A DNA stretch of 64,000 bases from contig JAFQGI010000001.1 in the NCBI GenBank assembly GCA_017415515.1, positions 41,412 through 105,411 of the forward strand. Reading direction: 5' to 3'. Shown here in pieces: positions 1 through 7,054 of the stretch; position 1 is the stretch's first letter, and each line of letters opens with the position of its first letter. The translations under genes were made by a program, and so were the position numbers. The notes below the pieces were generated by a model. The model ran no database searches and was not told where the DNA came from. It saw only the letters and a list, made by a program, of their open reading frames with translations. This DNA is from Clostridia bacterium (GTDB lineage: Bacteria > Bacillota > Clostridia > Oscillospirales > Acutalibacteraceae).

Positions 1-16
1 ATCGCTGAAGCTTTTT

Positions 17-55
17 GACACCTCGCGTTTTGCGCGAGGTGTCACTACTTTTTCT
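17..55 (+). terminator. Rho-independent terminator of an upstream gene
   Basis: An 11-bp perfect stem (17-27 with 33-43) is followed by a T-rich tract. It probably ends a gene lying left of the window. Its T-tract runs into the -35 box of the next promoter. Confidence 0.75.
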
Positions 56-83
56 TGCTATTTTTTCAATATGATGCTACAAT
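55..83 (+). promoter_or_regulatory. Sigma-A promoter for the hydrolase gene at 110
   Basis: TTGCTA (55-60), a 17-nt spacer and TACAAT (78-83). Transcription would begin near 90, so the in-frame ATG at 71 lies inside the promoter and cannot be the start codon. Confidence 0.6.
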
Positions 84-109
84 ATTCCTATCCTATTGGA
101 GGTGATCCT

Positions 110-634
110 ATGAAACACTTTCTTATTGTAGTGGATATGCAAAAGGATTTTGTGGACGGTGCGCTGGGCACCCCCGAGGCGGTGGCCATCGTCCCTGCGG
201 TGTGTGACCGTATCCGCGCCTTTGACGGTGAGATCATCGTCACCTACGACACCCACCCCGACACCTATCTCGCCACCGCCGAGGGCAAAAAGCTGCCGGT
301 GGTGCACTGCGTAGTGGATACCGACGGTTGGCAGTTGGATACGCAGGTGGCACAGGCTCTCGCCGAGAAAGAGTACCTTGCCGTGAGAAAACCCACTTTT
401 GGCTCCACCGACCTGCCTTTTTTGGTACATTCCATAGCAGGGGAGGAGGAATTTGACATCACCCTCATCGGTCTGTGCACCGACATCTGTGTGGTGTCCA
501 ACGCCCTGTTGCTCAAAGCCCATTTTCCCGAGGTGTCCATCGCGGTGGAGAGCGCTCTGTGCGCCGGTGTCACCCCCGAGACCCACATCGCCGCTTTGCA
601 GACCATGCGGATGTGTCAGATTGACGTGAAATAG
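110..634 (+). CDS. Isochorismatase-family cysteine hydrolase, probable nicotinamidase
   Basis: This 174-residue protein has the isochorismatase/nicotinamidase fold. The catalytic triad reads as D9 (VVDMQKDF), K94 (VRKPTFGS) and C127 (GLCTDICV). A D47-x-H49 pair and H66 (VVHC) match the metal ligands of PncA-type nicotinamidases, so hydrolysis of nicotinamide to nicotinate in NAD salvage is the likeliest reaction. The protein looks cytosolic and full length. The start at 110 follows GGAGGTGAT at 98-106; an ATG at 71 is in frame but overlaps the promoter. The DUF3267 gene follows 13 bases downstream, so the two are probably cotranscribed. Family is certain; substrate is inferred from the metal-site residues. 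Confidence 0.85.
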   Translation: MKHFLIVVDMQKDFVDGALGTPEAVAIVPAVCDRIRAFDGEIIVTYDTHPDTYLATAEGKKLPVVHCVVDTDGWQLDTQVAQALAEKEYLAVRKPTFGSTDLPFLVHSIAGEEEFDITLIGLCTDICVVSNALLLKAHFPEVSIAVESALCAGVTPETHIAALQTMRMCQIDVK

Positions 635-647
635 GGGGAAAGACCCA

Positions 648-1238
648 ATGAAAGCCGTTTCTCAACTGCCCGATTCCTTTCGGGAGATTTACGCCATCGA
701 CTTGCAAAAGGATAAAAAATTGTCCTTGCTTGTGAATGGTTTGGCTATCCTCATCGGCGTGTTGTTGGCCGTGCCGATGCATTTCGTGGTGTCCATCGGC
801 ACCCTGTTTGATATGAGCCAAGGTGTTGGCGCCTATTTTCTTCGTTTCGGCGTGCTGCTGGTGACCATCATCGCCTATATGGTTCTTCATGAGCTGGTGC
901 ACGGAGCGGCAATGAAATTGTGCGGCACGAAGCGGGTGAAATATGGCTTTACCGGGCAGTATGCTTTTGCGGGCAGCGAGGATTATTACGATAAAGCGAG
1001 TTATATCTTTATTGCGCTGGCGCCGGTGGTGCTGTGGGGCGTGGTGCTGCTGATTGTGCAGTGCTTTGTGCCCGTTTCTTGGTTTTGGGTGGTGTATCTC
1101 GTGCAGATCACCAATTTGTCGGGTGCCGCAGGCGATTATTTCGTCACCCTCCGCTTTTCGCGATTGCCTAAGGACATTTTGGTGCGGGATTACGGAGTGA
1201 GTATGTGTGTGTATTCCTGTGTGAAGGAGGAGAAATGA
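648..1238 (+). CDS. DUF3267 membrane protein with zincin-like HELVH motif
   Basis: This 196-residue integral membrane protein has about four hydrophobic segments (roughly residues 26-50, 63-85, 118-142, 145-160). The second segment ends in HELVHGAAM, an HExxH zinc motif, as is usual for DUF3267 proteins, which resemble M50/M48-type intramembrane metallopeptidases. No proven substrate is known for the family and none can be read here. The start follows AGGGGGAAAG. It ends the short operon with the upstream hydrolase, and no promoter is visible in the 13-base gap. Confidence 0.75.
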   Translation: MKAVSQLPDSFREIYAIDLQKDKKLSLLVNGLAILIGVLLAVPMHFVVSIGTLFDMSQGVGAYFLRFGVLLVTIIAYMVLHELVHGAAMKLCGTKRVKYGFTGQYAFAGSEDYYDKASYIFIALAPVVLWGVVLLIVQCFVPVSWFWVVYLVQITNLSGAAGDYFVTLRFSRLPKDILVRDYGVSMCVYSCVKEEK

Positions 1239-1373
1239 TGCAACTGAGGTGAGATAAGGTGTTTCAAGAGAAAGCTTGTGCAGTTTAACTTTGACTCGCT
1301 TCTTCTTCGCCTTCGGAAATTCACGCTATCGTCAGGTAAAACCTGTTAATAATACACTTGATGTGAAACTATA

Positions 1374-1412
1374 AAAAGCGCCGTGAGAGAACTGACTCTC
1401 ACGGCGTTTTTG
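1374..1412. terminator. Bidirectional terminator
   Basis: An 11-bp GC-rich stem (1379-1389 with 1396-1406) is flanked by A's on the left and T's on the right. It separates the plus-strand DUF3267 gene from the convergent XRE gene. In the preceding stretch 1239-1373 I see no gene. Confidence 0.85.
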
Positions 1413-1421
1413 TGTGGAATA

Positions 1422-1625
1422 CTATTTATTAGTGCGACCGATGATATAATCGGCGGAAACTTGATATAATTCACATAGTTTATACAGATCTTCTATTTTC
1501 AGTTCCGCACGACCTGCCTCAATGTGGTTGTATCCTTGTTGGGACTTGTTTAGGTATCGTCCCACTTGAGCTTGAGTTAGATCGTGATCTTCTCGTAGGT
1601 TTTTTAGTCTGGTACGATAGTCCAT
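1422..1625 (-). CDS. Small XRE-family transcriptional regulator
   Basis: This 67-residue protein is a single helix-turn-helix domain: the HTH covers about residues 16-40 (LTQAQVGRYL, then QQGYNHIEAGR) and the domain ends in the typical VSADYIIGRTNK. There is no effector domain. I chose the ATG at 1625 because AGGAG lies 8 nt upstream; a GTG nine bases further out overlaps that ribosome site. The gene diverges from the zinc-ribbon/Lgt-like pair at 1771-2966, and the shared region holds two palindromes, so repression of that pair, and possibly of itself, is likely. Confidence 0.85.
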   Translation of the reverse strand: MDYRTRLKNLREDHDLTQAQVGRYLNKSQQGYNHIEAGRAELKIEDLYKLCELYQVSADYIIGRTNK

Positions 1626-1682
1626 AATGGTCACTCCTGTGGTGTGAGGTTATCTCTTAAATGAGTAAAATTATCATACAAT

Positions 1683-1727
1683 ATTCAATCTTTGAGTATT
1701 GACAATTACTCAAAGATTGAGTATAAT
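1683..1727 (+). promoter_or_regulatory. Perfect sigma-A promoter with two embedded palindromic operators
   Basis: TTGACA (1699-1704), 17 nt, TATAAT (1722-1727). The palindrome ACTCAA-AGA-TTGAGT lies between the boxes at 1708-1722. A near copy, ATTCAA-TCT-TTGAGT, lies at 1683-1697 with its centre 25 bp upstream. The two copies face each other, forming a 13-bp inverted repeat (1686-1698 with 1707-1719). A repressor bound here would exclude RNA polymerase. The likely ligand is the adjacent XRE protein. Confidence 0.8.
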
Positions 1728-1770
1728 GTGCGTAGTTTCCCTTGAAAACAAATATTAAGGAGTGTTGAAA

Positions 1771-2211
1771 ATGATGTTTTGCAAACATTGCGGTCAGAAA
1801 TTGGAGGAAAATGCGGTTTTTTGCGGAGCTTGTGGTAAGCGACAGGATGTTACCATCATTGATTCTCAGCCAAATCAATCGGCTAACGCGGGAAGCGTTG
1901 CTGCTTTTGTAGTGGGTTTGATTGCCGCTATTTTTGGCTTGTTTGGAGGGCTGTGCGTATCTGCCTGTTACGGCGTGGGCGGCCAAGATGGCACTCCGTT
2001 GCTTATGCTGGTCGGCGGTAGTATGCTGGGCCTTGTTGGTGCTTGTGTATCTCTTAAAAATGCTCGTCCCGGTGCCTTGATGGAATTGGGCGCAGCTGTT
2101 GTGATGGCTATTTGTGCCTTTGGTATTACAGGTGCGGATTTTATGTCCTTAGTAGCGATCGCTTTGTTTTTAGTCGGTGGTTTGGTGGGATTTTTTACCG
2201 CTAAAAAGTGA
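1771..2211 (+). CDS. Zinc-ribbon membrane protein
   Basis: This 146-residue protein starts with a zinc ribbon, CxxC at residues 4-7 (CKHC) and 19-22 (CGAC), followed by a short linker and four hydrophobic segments over about residues 40-143. The N-terminal ribbon plus membrane domain is common in small Clostridia proteins of unknown function. The ATG at 1771 follows AGGAG by 8 nt; an upstream GTG at 1762 overlaps that site. Its stop codon overlaps the start of the Lgt-like gene (TGATG), so the two are translationally coupled. Expression should be set by the operator-bearing promoter at 1683-1727. Confidence 0.75.
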   Translation: MMFCKHCGQKLEENAVFCGACGKRQDVTIIDSQPNQSANAGSVAAFVVGLIAAIFGLFGGLCVSACYGVGGQDGTPLLMLVGGSMLGLVGACVSLKNARPGALMELGAAVVMAICAFGITGADFMSLVAIALFLVGGLVGFFTAKK

Positions 2212-2966
2212 TGTGTCCTTATATACATACTCCTATCGGAGATTTGTCGATATTTACTTGTTGTGCTGCCTTGGGCATTGTGTCGATGTTTGTCGGTGTA
2301 TACCTTGTCCTGCGGCGATCGGCATATCGAGAGCGTGAAATTAACTACATTGTTCCCAAAATAGCGATCGCGGGGTTATGCGGTTTCCTGTTTGCTGTAT
2401 TTACTGATTTTGTGTTTAAATATATCAGGTATGGTGTGGTAAAAGTGTACGGTATGGCCTTTTACGGCGCGCTAATCGGAGCGTCTGCGGCAATGTACCT
2501 ACTGTTGAAATATAGTAAGGGTAGAACAGAGTATACGATGGGTGAGTGGTTTGATATGCTTACACCACCCTTCCTCTGTTTTCATTTTTGGGGTCGCATT
2601 GGTTGCTTCTTCGGTGGCTGTTGTTATGGCCTCCATTTAGACAGCGCTTTTTCCGTAACCTTTCCGGATAATGTGGAAATGGGGATTATACATAATGGGA
2701 TGAAATGCCTACCAACGCAATTGTTTGAAGCGGCAGCAATTATGGTCATTTTGCTTATTGTGTGTTACTCTCGTAGAAAATATCTAACCTACATAGTGCT
2801 ATATGCTGTAGTGAGATTTGCATTAGAATTTCTTCGGGGGGATGACCGTGGATATGCGTTTGGTTGGTTATCACCTGCTCAGGTGATTTCCATTTTGATA
2901 TTATCAGTGGTAGGGATATGGGGATTGTTTGATCGCTCGAAGCGCAACAAGAGAGTGCCGAGATAA
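2211..2966 (+). CDS. Lgt-like membrane protein (prolipoprotein diacylglyceryl transferase family), divergent
   Basis: This 251-residue polytopic membrane protein resembles Lgt, which moves a diacylglyceryl group from phosphatidylglycerol to lipobox cysteines. The Lgt signature appears as HFWGRIGCFFGG at residues 125-136, with the conserved Arg at 129 but Cys-132 where Asn is usual. The C-terminal FALEFLRGDDRG block is also Lgt-like. The histidine of the usual HGGL motif is replaced: the region reads AFYGALIG (83-90, Tyr-85). This is therefore probably not the housekeeping Lgt, and its activity is uncertain. It overlaps the zinc-ribbon gene by one base and shares its promoter. Confidence 0.75.
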   Translation: MCPYIHTPIGDLSIFTCCAALGIVSMFVGVYLVLRRSAYREREINYIVPKIAIAGLCGFLFAVFTDFVFKYIRYGVVKVYGMAFYGALIGASAAMYLLLKYSKGRTEYTMGEWFDMLTPPFLCFHFWGRIGCFFGGCCYGLHLDSAFSVTFPDNVEMGIIHNGMKCLPTQLFEAAAIMVILLIVCYSRRKYLTYIVLYAVVRFALEFLRGDDRGYAFGWLSPAQVISILILSVVGIWGLFDRSKRNKRVPR

Positions 2967-2976
2967 TGTATAGAAA

Positions 2977-3012
2977 ATTGCTCCTTCAACAAGTGAAGGG
3001 GCAATTTTTTCT
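2977..3012 (+). terminator. Rho-independent terminator
   Basis: A 12-bp stem with one wobble (2977-2988 with 2994-3005) followed by T6 ends the zinc-ribbon/Lgt-like operon. Confidence 0.8.
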
Positions 3013-3040
3013 TGCCAAACCACCTGGATGGATATATAAT
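3012..3040 (+). promoter_or_regulatory. Sigma-A promoter of the SGNH hydrolase pair
   Basis: TTGCCA (3012-3017), 17-nt spacer, TATAAT (3035-3040). It abuts the preceding terminator. Initiation near 3047 rules out the in-frame TTG at 3012 and ATG at 3039 as start codons. Confidence 0.7.
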
Positions 3041-3068
3041 GGTAAAAAATGAAAATGGAGTGTTTCTT

Positions 3069-3719
3069 TTGCCCAAACGCATTTTATTTCAAGGTGATTC
3101 CATCACCGATGCCGGCCGCAATCGTGAGGATTTTTACAGCCTCGGCTACGGCTATCCCTTGCTGGTGGCGGCCCATCTGACCGCCGAGTATCCCGGTGAA
3201 TACGAATATATCAACCGTGGCATTGGCGGCAACCTGTTGGTGGACCTCTACAACCGCCGTCAGGAGGATTTGCTGGACCTCGCCCCCGACTACCTCAGTC
3301 TGTTCATCGGCACCAACGATGCGTGGGCGGAATTGGATCAGGGCAGACCCATCGTCACCGACGAGTTCGAGCAGATGTACGAGGATTTGCTGAAAGAGAT
3401 TTTCGCCGCTTGCCCCAATGTGAAGGTGATGCTGATTTCTCCCTATATTATGGAAGGGAAGTTCTCCCGCAATACGGCGGAACAGCCCGACCGCCTGAAT
3501 CAGTTCCGAATCCACGTGGCTTCACGCATTGAGGTGGTGCGGCGGTTGGCGCAGAAGTACGATCTGCCCTTTGTGGATATGCAGGCGGTGTTCGATGCCG
3601 CTTGTCAGTGCGCAGATGCCGCCCAATGGACGGGGGACGGTGCCCATCCCACCGCCGGCGGACACGAGCTGATTAAGCGTGCCTGGCTGCAGGTGTTTGA
3701 ACAAATAAAGGAGAGATAA
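3069..3719 (+). CDS. SGNH/GDSL-type esterase/hydrolase, first of a tandem pair
   Basis: This protein of 216 residues carries all SGNH blocks: GDSITDAG near the N-terminus (Ser nucleophile), NRGIGGN (Gly), GTNDAW (Asn) and DGAHPTAGGH near the C-terminus (Asp/His). There is no signal peptide, so it looks cytosolic; substrates in this family are acyl or acetyl esters of carbohydrates. The start is a TTG at 3069 with GGAG 8 nt upstream. The next gene is a clear paralogue starting at the matching position, and the promoter at 3012-3040 excludes earlier starts. The substrate cannot be read from sequence. Confidence 0.85.
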   Translation: MPKRILFQGDSITDAGRNREDFYSLGYGYPLLVAAHLTAEYPGEYEYINRGIGGNLLVDLYNRRQEDLLDLAPDYLSLFIGTNDAWAELDQGRPIVTDEFEQMYEDLLKEIFAACPNVKVMLISPYIMEGKFSRNTAEQPDRLNQFRIHVASRIEVVRRLAQKYDLPFVDMQAVFDAACQCADAAQWTGDGAHPTAGGHELIKRAWLQVFEQIKER

Positions 3720-3721
3720 CG

Positions 3722-4366
3722 ATGAAAAAGCTGATTTTGTTCCAGGGTGATTCCATTACCGACGCCGGCCGTGATAAGGATAACCCCACCTGTTTAGGTA
3801 TGGGCTATCCCTCTCGTGTGGCAGGCTCGTTGGGTGCCGACCGCCCCAACGATTTTGAGTTTCTCAATCGCGGTGTCAGCGGCAACCGCATTGTGGATGT
3901 TTACGCCCGCATTAAGTGGGATTTCATCAATCTTAAGCCCGATTACGCCAGCATTTATGTGGGTGTCAACGATGCGTGGCACGAGATTGAGTGGCAAAAC
4001 GGCGTGGAGGACGAGAAGTTCGAGCGCATTTACGGGATGATGATTGAAGAGGTGCAGGCCGCCTGTCCCGGCATTCGCCTTATGTTGATTGCCCCCTACG
4101 TGCTGGAGGGCTGGGCCACCAAGGCCACCGAAGAGCAGCCTGACCGCTTCGACCGCTTTCAGACCGACGTGGCGGCAAAGGCGGTGGCGGTGCGCCACGT
4201 GGCAGAGAAATACCGCCTGCCTTTGATTGAGTTGCAACCCATCTTCGACGCCGCCTGCGAGGTGGCGCCGGCGGCCCATTGGTCTGTCGACGGCGTCCAT
4301 CCCACCCCTGCCGGTCATGAGCTGATCAAGCGGGCGTGGTTGGAAGCCTTTGAATACTTAGAGTAA
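3722..4366 (+). CDS. SGNH/GDSL-type hydrolase, second of a tandem pair
   Basis: This 214-residue paralogue of the preceding gene has matching blocks: GDSITDAG, NRGVSGN, GVNDAW and DGVHPTPAGHELIKRAW. It begins two bases after the first gene's stop, behind GGAGAG. The catalytic block III reads GVND where the first copy has GTND. The strong colinearity from end to end points to local tandem duplication followed by divergence. The two may act on related acyl-sugar esters; this is inference. Confidence 0.85.
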   Translation: MKKLILFQGDSITDAGRDKDNPTCLGMGYPSRVAGSLGADRPNDFEFLNRGVSGNRIVDVYARIKWDFINLKPDYASIYVGVNDAWHEIEWQNGVEDEKFERIYGMMIEEVQAACPGIRLMLIAPYVLEGWATKATEEQPDRFDRFQTDVAAKAVAVRHVAEKYRLPLIELQPIFDAACEVAPAAHWSVDGVHPTPAGHELIKRAWLEAFEYLE

Positions 4367-4390
4367 TTGAAAGGATAAGGAGGTGTTCCG

Positions 4391-4711
4391 ATGAAAGAAA
4401 GAACGGCAAAGATTTTATTTGTGACATCGTTGGTTTTGATTGCCTTGACGGTTTCCTTCACCATCTATGCGGTGTGCGATTTGATTCGACTGGATATAGA
4501 GCTGTCTAACGACCCTGCCGCCGATGCGTTTGCCTATTGGGGCAATGGGTGGGGATACGGCGTTATTCTCTTTGCAGCCTCTGTTGTGGATTTGATTCTT
4601 TCGACGGTGAACATTCGCTTGCAAGAAAAAAGGCGGCGTTGGATTGCGATAGGCGCGACGGTTATGTCGATACTGTTGATCGTGGCGTCGATGGCCGTGT
4701 TTTGTTGGTAA
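4391..4711 (+). CDS. Small membrane protein of unknown function
   Basis: This 106-residue protein has three predicted membrane spans (about residues 7-30, 55-75 and 86-105) separated by a short acidic loop (ELSNDPAADAF). I do not recognise the family. It has an excellent ribosome site (AAGGAGGTG 5 nt before ATG), lies 24 bases after the second SGNH hydrolase and is followed by a strong terminator, so it is a real gene and the last of that operon. Confidence 0.6.
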   Translation: MKERTAKILFVTSLVLIALTVSFTIYAVCDLIRLDIELSNDPAADAFAYWGNGWGYGVILFAASVVDLILSTVNIRLQEKRRRWIAIGATVMSILLIVASMAVFCW

Positions 4712-4714
4712 TGC

Positions 4715-4755
4715 AAAAGGACGGTAAGGATTAAACCCTTACCGTCCTTTTCTCT
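4715..4755 (+). terminator. Rho-independent terminator
   Basis: A 15-bp perfect stem (4715-4729 with 4737-4751) is followed by a T-rich run. It ends the SGNH operon. Confidence 0.85.
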
Positions 4756-4783
4756 TGCTTTGCATCGCTTTTTTTGGTATAAT
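4755..4783 (+). promoter_or_regulatory. Sigma-A promoter of gtrA-SDR
   Basis: TTGCTT (4755-4760), 17-nt spacer, TATAAT (4778-4783), 23 bases before the GtrA start. Confidence 0.65.
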
Positions 4784-4806
4784 GACCCCGTTAGGAGGAG
4801 AGAACG

Positions 4807-5226
4807 ATGTCCGAAAAAAGCAAAGAATGGCTTCGCACTTTGAAATTTACGCTGTTTTCCGTGAGTGCCGGTGTGATTCAAATCGGTAGCTTTACCGCGT
4901 TGTACGAAGTGTGTCATCTTGAGGAATGGGTAGCGCATCTGATCTCGCTGGTGCTGTCTGTGGTGTGGAATTTCACCCTTAACCGCAAGTTTACTTTTCA
5001 CTCTGCCGCCAACGTGCCGATTGCGATGCTGAAGGTGGCGGGGTATTATGCGGTGTTTACGCCGCTTTCCGCTTGGTGGACGGCGGCATTGGCCGGCATC
5101 GGTTGGAACGCCTATCTCATCGAGGCGATCAATATGCTGTCCAATTTTGTCACCGAATACCTGTTCCAGAGGTTTGTGGTGTTCCGCGGCAACATCGACA
5201 CGGCCGAGGAAAAGAAGGATGTATAA
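4807..5226 (+). CDS. GtrA-family membrane protein
   Basis: This 139-residue protein has four hydrophobic helices and GtrA-family hallmarks: a phenylalanine/glycine-rich first helix, WNFTLNRKFTF after helix 2 and NFVTEYLFQRFVVF at the end. GtrA-like proteins are proposed to help flip polyprenyl-phosphate-linked sugars across the membrane or to assist cell-wall glycosylation. The start follows TTAGGAGGAGAG. The next gene overlaps it by 8 bases, so a dehydrogenase is translationally coupled to it; no glycosyltransferase partner is next to it. Confidence 0.85.
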   Translation: MSEKSKEWLRTLKFTLFSVSAGVIQIGSFTALYEVCHLEEWVAHLISLVLSVVWNFTLNRKFTFHSAANVPIAMLKVAGYYAVFTPLSAWWTAALAGIGWNAYLIEAINMLSNFVTEYLFQRFVVFRGNIDTAEEKKDV

Positions 5227-6085
5227 CCGATGGTTTTCCCGCCACACCCACAGACTGCAGGGCAAGCGTGTGGCGGTGTGCGGTGCCACCGGCGGTATCG
5301 GCGAGGAGTTGTGTCGCTATCTGGCGCGGTTGGGTGCGGAACTATGGCTGTGTTGTCGCAGCGAGCAAAAAGCGCAGGCACTGATGGACGCCTTGCGTGT
5401 CGATCACCCCGATTTGGTGGCGCATTTCGTCCTGCTCGATTTGGAGGATGCCGTCTCGGTGAATGCCGCCGCAGAAACCTTGGCGCAGACACCGCCCCAC
5501 GTGCTGATCCACAATGCCGGCGCCTATGCTATCCCGCGCCACACAACGGCGCAGGGGGTGGATAACGTTTTTGCCATCAACTGCTTGGGCCCTTACGTAC
5601 TCACCGAGCGATTGCTGGAGCCGATGGTGACGGTGGGCGGGCGCGTGGTGTGCGTGGGCAGTATCGCCCATAACTATTCCAAGATCGATCCGGCTGATCC
5701 CGATTTTGCTACTCGCACCGCTGCCTCAAAAGTGTACGGCAACGCCAAACGCCACCTGATGTTGGCTTTGTACGAGGAGTTTGAGGATGTAAAGGGAGTC
5801 ACCTTGTCAGTGGTGCACCCCGGTATTACCCTCACGGGTATCACCGATCATTATCCTAAGTGGCTGTACGCCATCATTCGGCATCCCATGAAGGTGATCT
5901 TTATGCCCCCACGACGTGCGGCGCTGTCGGTGCTCCGCGGCGTGTTTGAGTCCACTGCCTATGGTGAGTGGATCGGCCCACGATGGTGTAACGTATGGGG
6001 TTTGCCGAGTAAGAAAAAATTACGCACGTTTACACATGATGAGGCGAGGACGGCGTTCTATGCGGTGGAACGGCTGAAATATTGA
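5219..6085 (+). CDS. Short-chain dehydrogenase/reductase (retinol-dehydrogenase-like)
   Basis: This 288-residue classical SDR has the cofactor loop GATGGIGEE near residue 20, NNAG-equivalent HNAGAY, the catalytic Ser in CVGSIAH and the YxxxK pair (VYGNAK). Overall form matches bacterial proteins annotated as retinol-dehydrogenase-like or generic SDRs that act on lipophilic alcohols or ketones. The start ATG at 5219 overlaps the end of gtrA by 8 nt and follows AAGAAGG. The substrate is unknown; coupling to GtrA suggests a membrane- or polyprenol-related substrate, which is only inference. Confidence 0.85.
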   Translation: MYNRWFSRHTHRLQGKRVAVCGATGGIGEELCRYLARLGAELWLCCRSEQKAQALMDALRVDHPDLVAHFVLLDLEDAVSVNAAAETLAQTPPHVLIHNAGAYAIPRHTTAQGVDNVFAINCLGPYVLTERLLEPMVTVGGRVVCVGSIAHNYSKIDPADPDFATRTAASKVYGNAKRHLMLALYEEFEDVKGVTLSVVHPGITLTGITDHYPKWLYAIIRHPMKVIFMPPRRAALSVLRGVFESTAYGEWIGPRWCNVWGLPSKKKLRTFTHDEARTAFYAVERLKY

Positions 6086-6087
6086 AG

Positions 6088-6119
6088 AAAGCGCGAATGC
6101 CTTGGCATTCGCGCTTTTC
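6088..6119. terminator. Bidirectional terminator
   Basis: A 13-bp perfect stem (6088-6100 with 6105-6117) has A's before and T's after. It separates the SDR gene from the convergent XRE gene. Confidence 0.85.
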
Positions 6120-6332
6120 CTATTTATGAGATTTTGGGTTGTCTGTGCGGCAGAGAATATAATCGATGCTCACATCGTAAAAATCGGCTAATCTCACCAA
6201 AGTCTCGGTAGGAGGAGTGCGCTCACCACTCTCAAATTTGGAGAGGAGAGATTGCTCAATACCTGTTTTCATTTGCAAAGCAATTTGTGTATACCCTTTG
6301 CTTTTGCGCAAAATTTTGAGATTATTCTTCAT
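6120..6332 (-). CDS. Small XRE-family transcriptional regulator
   Basis: This 70-residue single-domain regulator has an HTH at about residues 14-36 (YTQIALQMKTGIEQSLLSKF) and ends in VSIDYILCRTD. The start is ATG 6332, preceded by GAGGTG; a GTG 24 bases upstream lacks a ribosome site. It diverges from the membrane-protein gene at 6463, whose promoter contains a 19-bp palindrome. It has the same architecture as the XRE gene at 1422-1625, but the recognition-helix region differs, as do the putative operators. Confidence 0.85.
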   Translation of the reverse strand: MKNNLKILRKSKGYTQIALQMKTGIEQSLLSKFESGERTPPTETLVRLADFYDVSIDYILCRTDNPKSHK

Positions 6333-6386
6333 AATTCGCACCTCGTGGAATTTCACAACAATAAGGACATTATGTCATAATTCTCC

Positions 6387-6415
6387 TTGACAAATATGAC
6401 AAGATGTCATATAAT
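6387..6415 (+). promoter_or_regulatory. Perfect sigma-A promoter with palindromic operator
   Basis: TTGACA (6387-6392), 17 nt, TATAAT (6410-6415). The palindrome ATATGACA-AGA-TGTCATAT at 6394-6412 fills the spacer and enters the -10 box. A further TGTCATA half-site lies at 6373-6379. The likely ligand is the divergent XRE protein, repressing the gene at 6463. Confidence 0.8.
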
Positions 6416-6462
6416 GAAATTGTCGAAAGACGGATTTAGTTTGTGAAGAGAGAGGTGTCAGT

Positions 6463-6972
6463 ATGAGTGAGCAAGTGTATGAACAACAACTGAATGAGCA
6501 GGAAAACCTGGAGTTGGACAAGCTGAGCAGAGCACTGAAAGAAATTTGGAAAATTATCATTTTTTGTTGCGTCGGTTGGCTGTTGGTGTGTGTCGGTATG
6601 AAGATCAGCCCGCTGTTTGCGGTGATTGGCGCTCTGGTCATTTCGATTCCCTCGGTCATTTGCGTACGCCGTCACGGTATCAAGGGCGTTTTCAATTACG
6701 ACTACGTGATTGTCACCACCTATCGGGATGGGCACAAGACCTATGACCATGATATGGGCGGTAAGCTGGGTCTGATGGTTATTCAATTATTTGTCACTAT
6801 TTTCATCGGCGTGGTGCTGACCCCTATCCGTTACGTCGTGTATTGCTTGAAGTTTAATGCCGGTTGTAAGAAATTGAACTTTAAGCCGGAGTTTAAGTTG
6901 GGTGTTCTGTTTCCCACCGTCGTGGGTGTGGGTACGTTTATTGTAGGTATCATTTTGGGCTCTATCCTGTAA
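6463..6972 (+). CDS. Membrane protein of unknown function under XRE control
   Basis: This protein of 169 residues starts with a charged, Glu/Gln-rich helix (about residues 1-28). It has two close hydrophobic segments (30-47, 50-67), a hydrophilic middle around FNYDYVIVTTYRDGHKTYDHD, and two further segments (102-127 and 146-168). I do not recognise the family. The ATG follows GAGAGAGGTG. It is monocistronic between the operator-bearing promoter and a strong terminator. Confidence 0.65.
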   Translation: MSEQVYEQQLNEQENLELDKLSRALKEIWKIIIFCCVGWLLVCVGMKISPLFAVIGALVISIPSVICVRRHGIKGVFNYDYVIVTTYRDGHKTYDHDMGGKLGLMVIQLFVTIFIGVVLTPIRYVVYCLKFNAGCKKLNFKPEFKLGVLFPTVVGVGTFIVGIILGSIL

Positions 6973-6981
6973 GATGCGATA

Positions 6982-7016
6982 AAAAATCCCCGAGGTTGTC
7001 CTCGGGGATTTTTTTG
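6982..7016 (+). terminator. Rho-independent terminator
   Basis: A 14-bp perfect stem (6982-6995 with 7000-7013) with a T-run ends the 6463 gene. Confidence 0.85.
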
Positions 7017-7054
7017 CGTTTTCGGGCATACTACCGCTGAAAGGAGTGGTCAGT

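Noticed and set aside
71-109. Upstream ATG extending the nicotinamidase-like protein by 13 residues
   Set aside because: It overlaps the -10 box of the promoter at 55-83; the ATG at 110 has a strong ribosome site.
1239-1373. Gene or ncRNA between the DUF3267 gene and the terminator
   Set aside because: No frame with a ribosome site and no stable structure could be seen.
2211-2966. Housekeeping lgt
   Set aside because: The catalytic HGGL histidine is replaced and the gene is under an XRE operator, so it was called only Lgt-like.
7033-7039. SigG promoter for the helical protein gene at 7055
   Set aside because: CATACTA fits the -10, but no GHATR-like -35 lies 17-18 nt upstream; that position falls in the preceding terminator.
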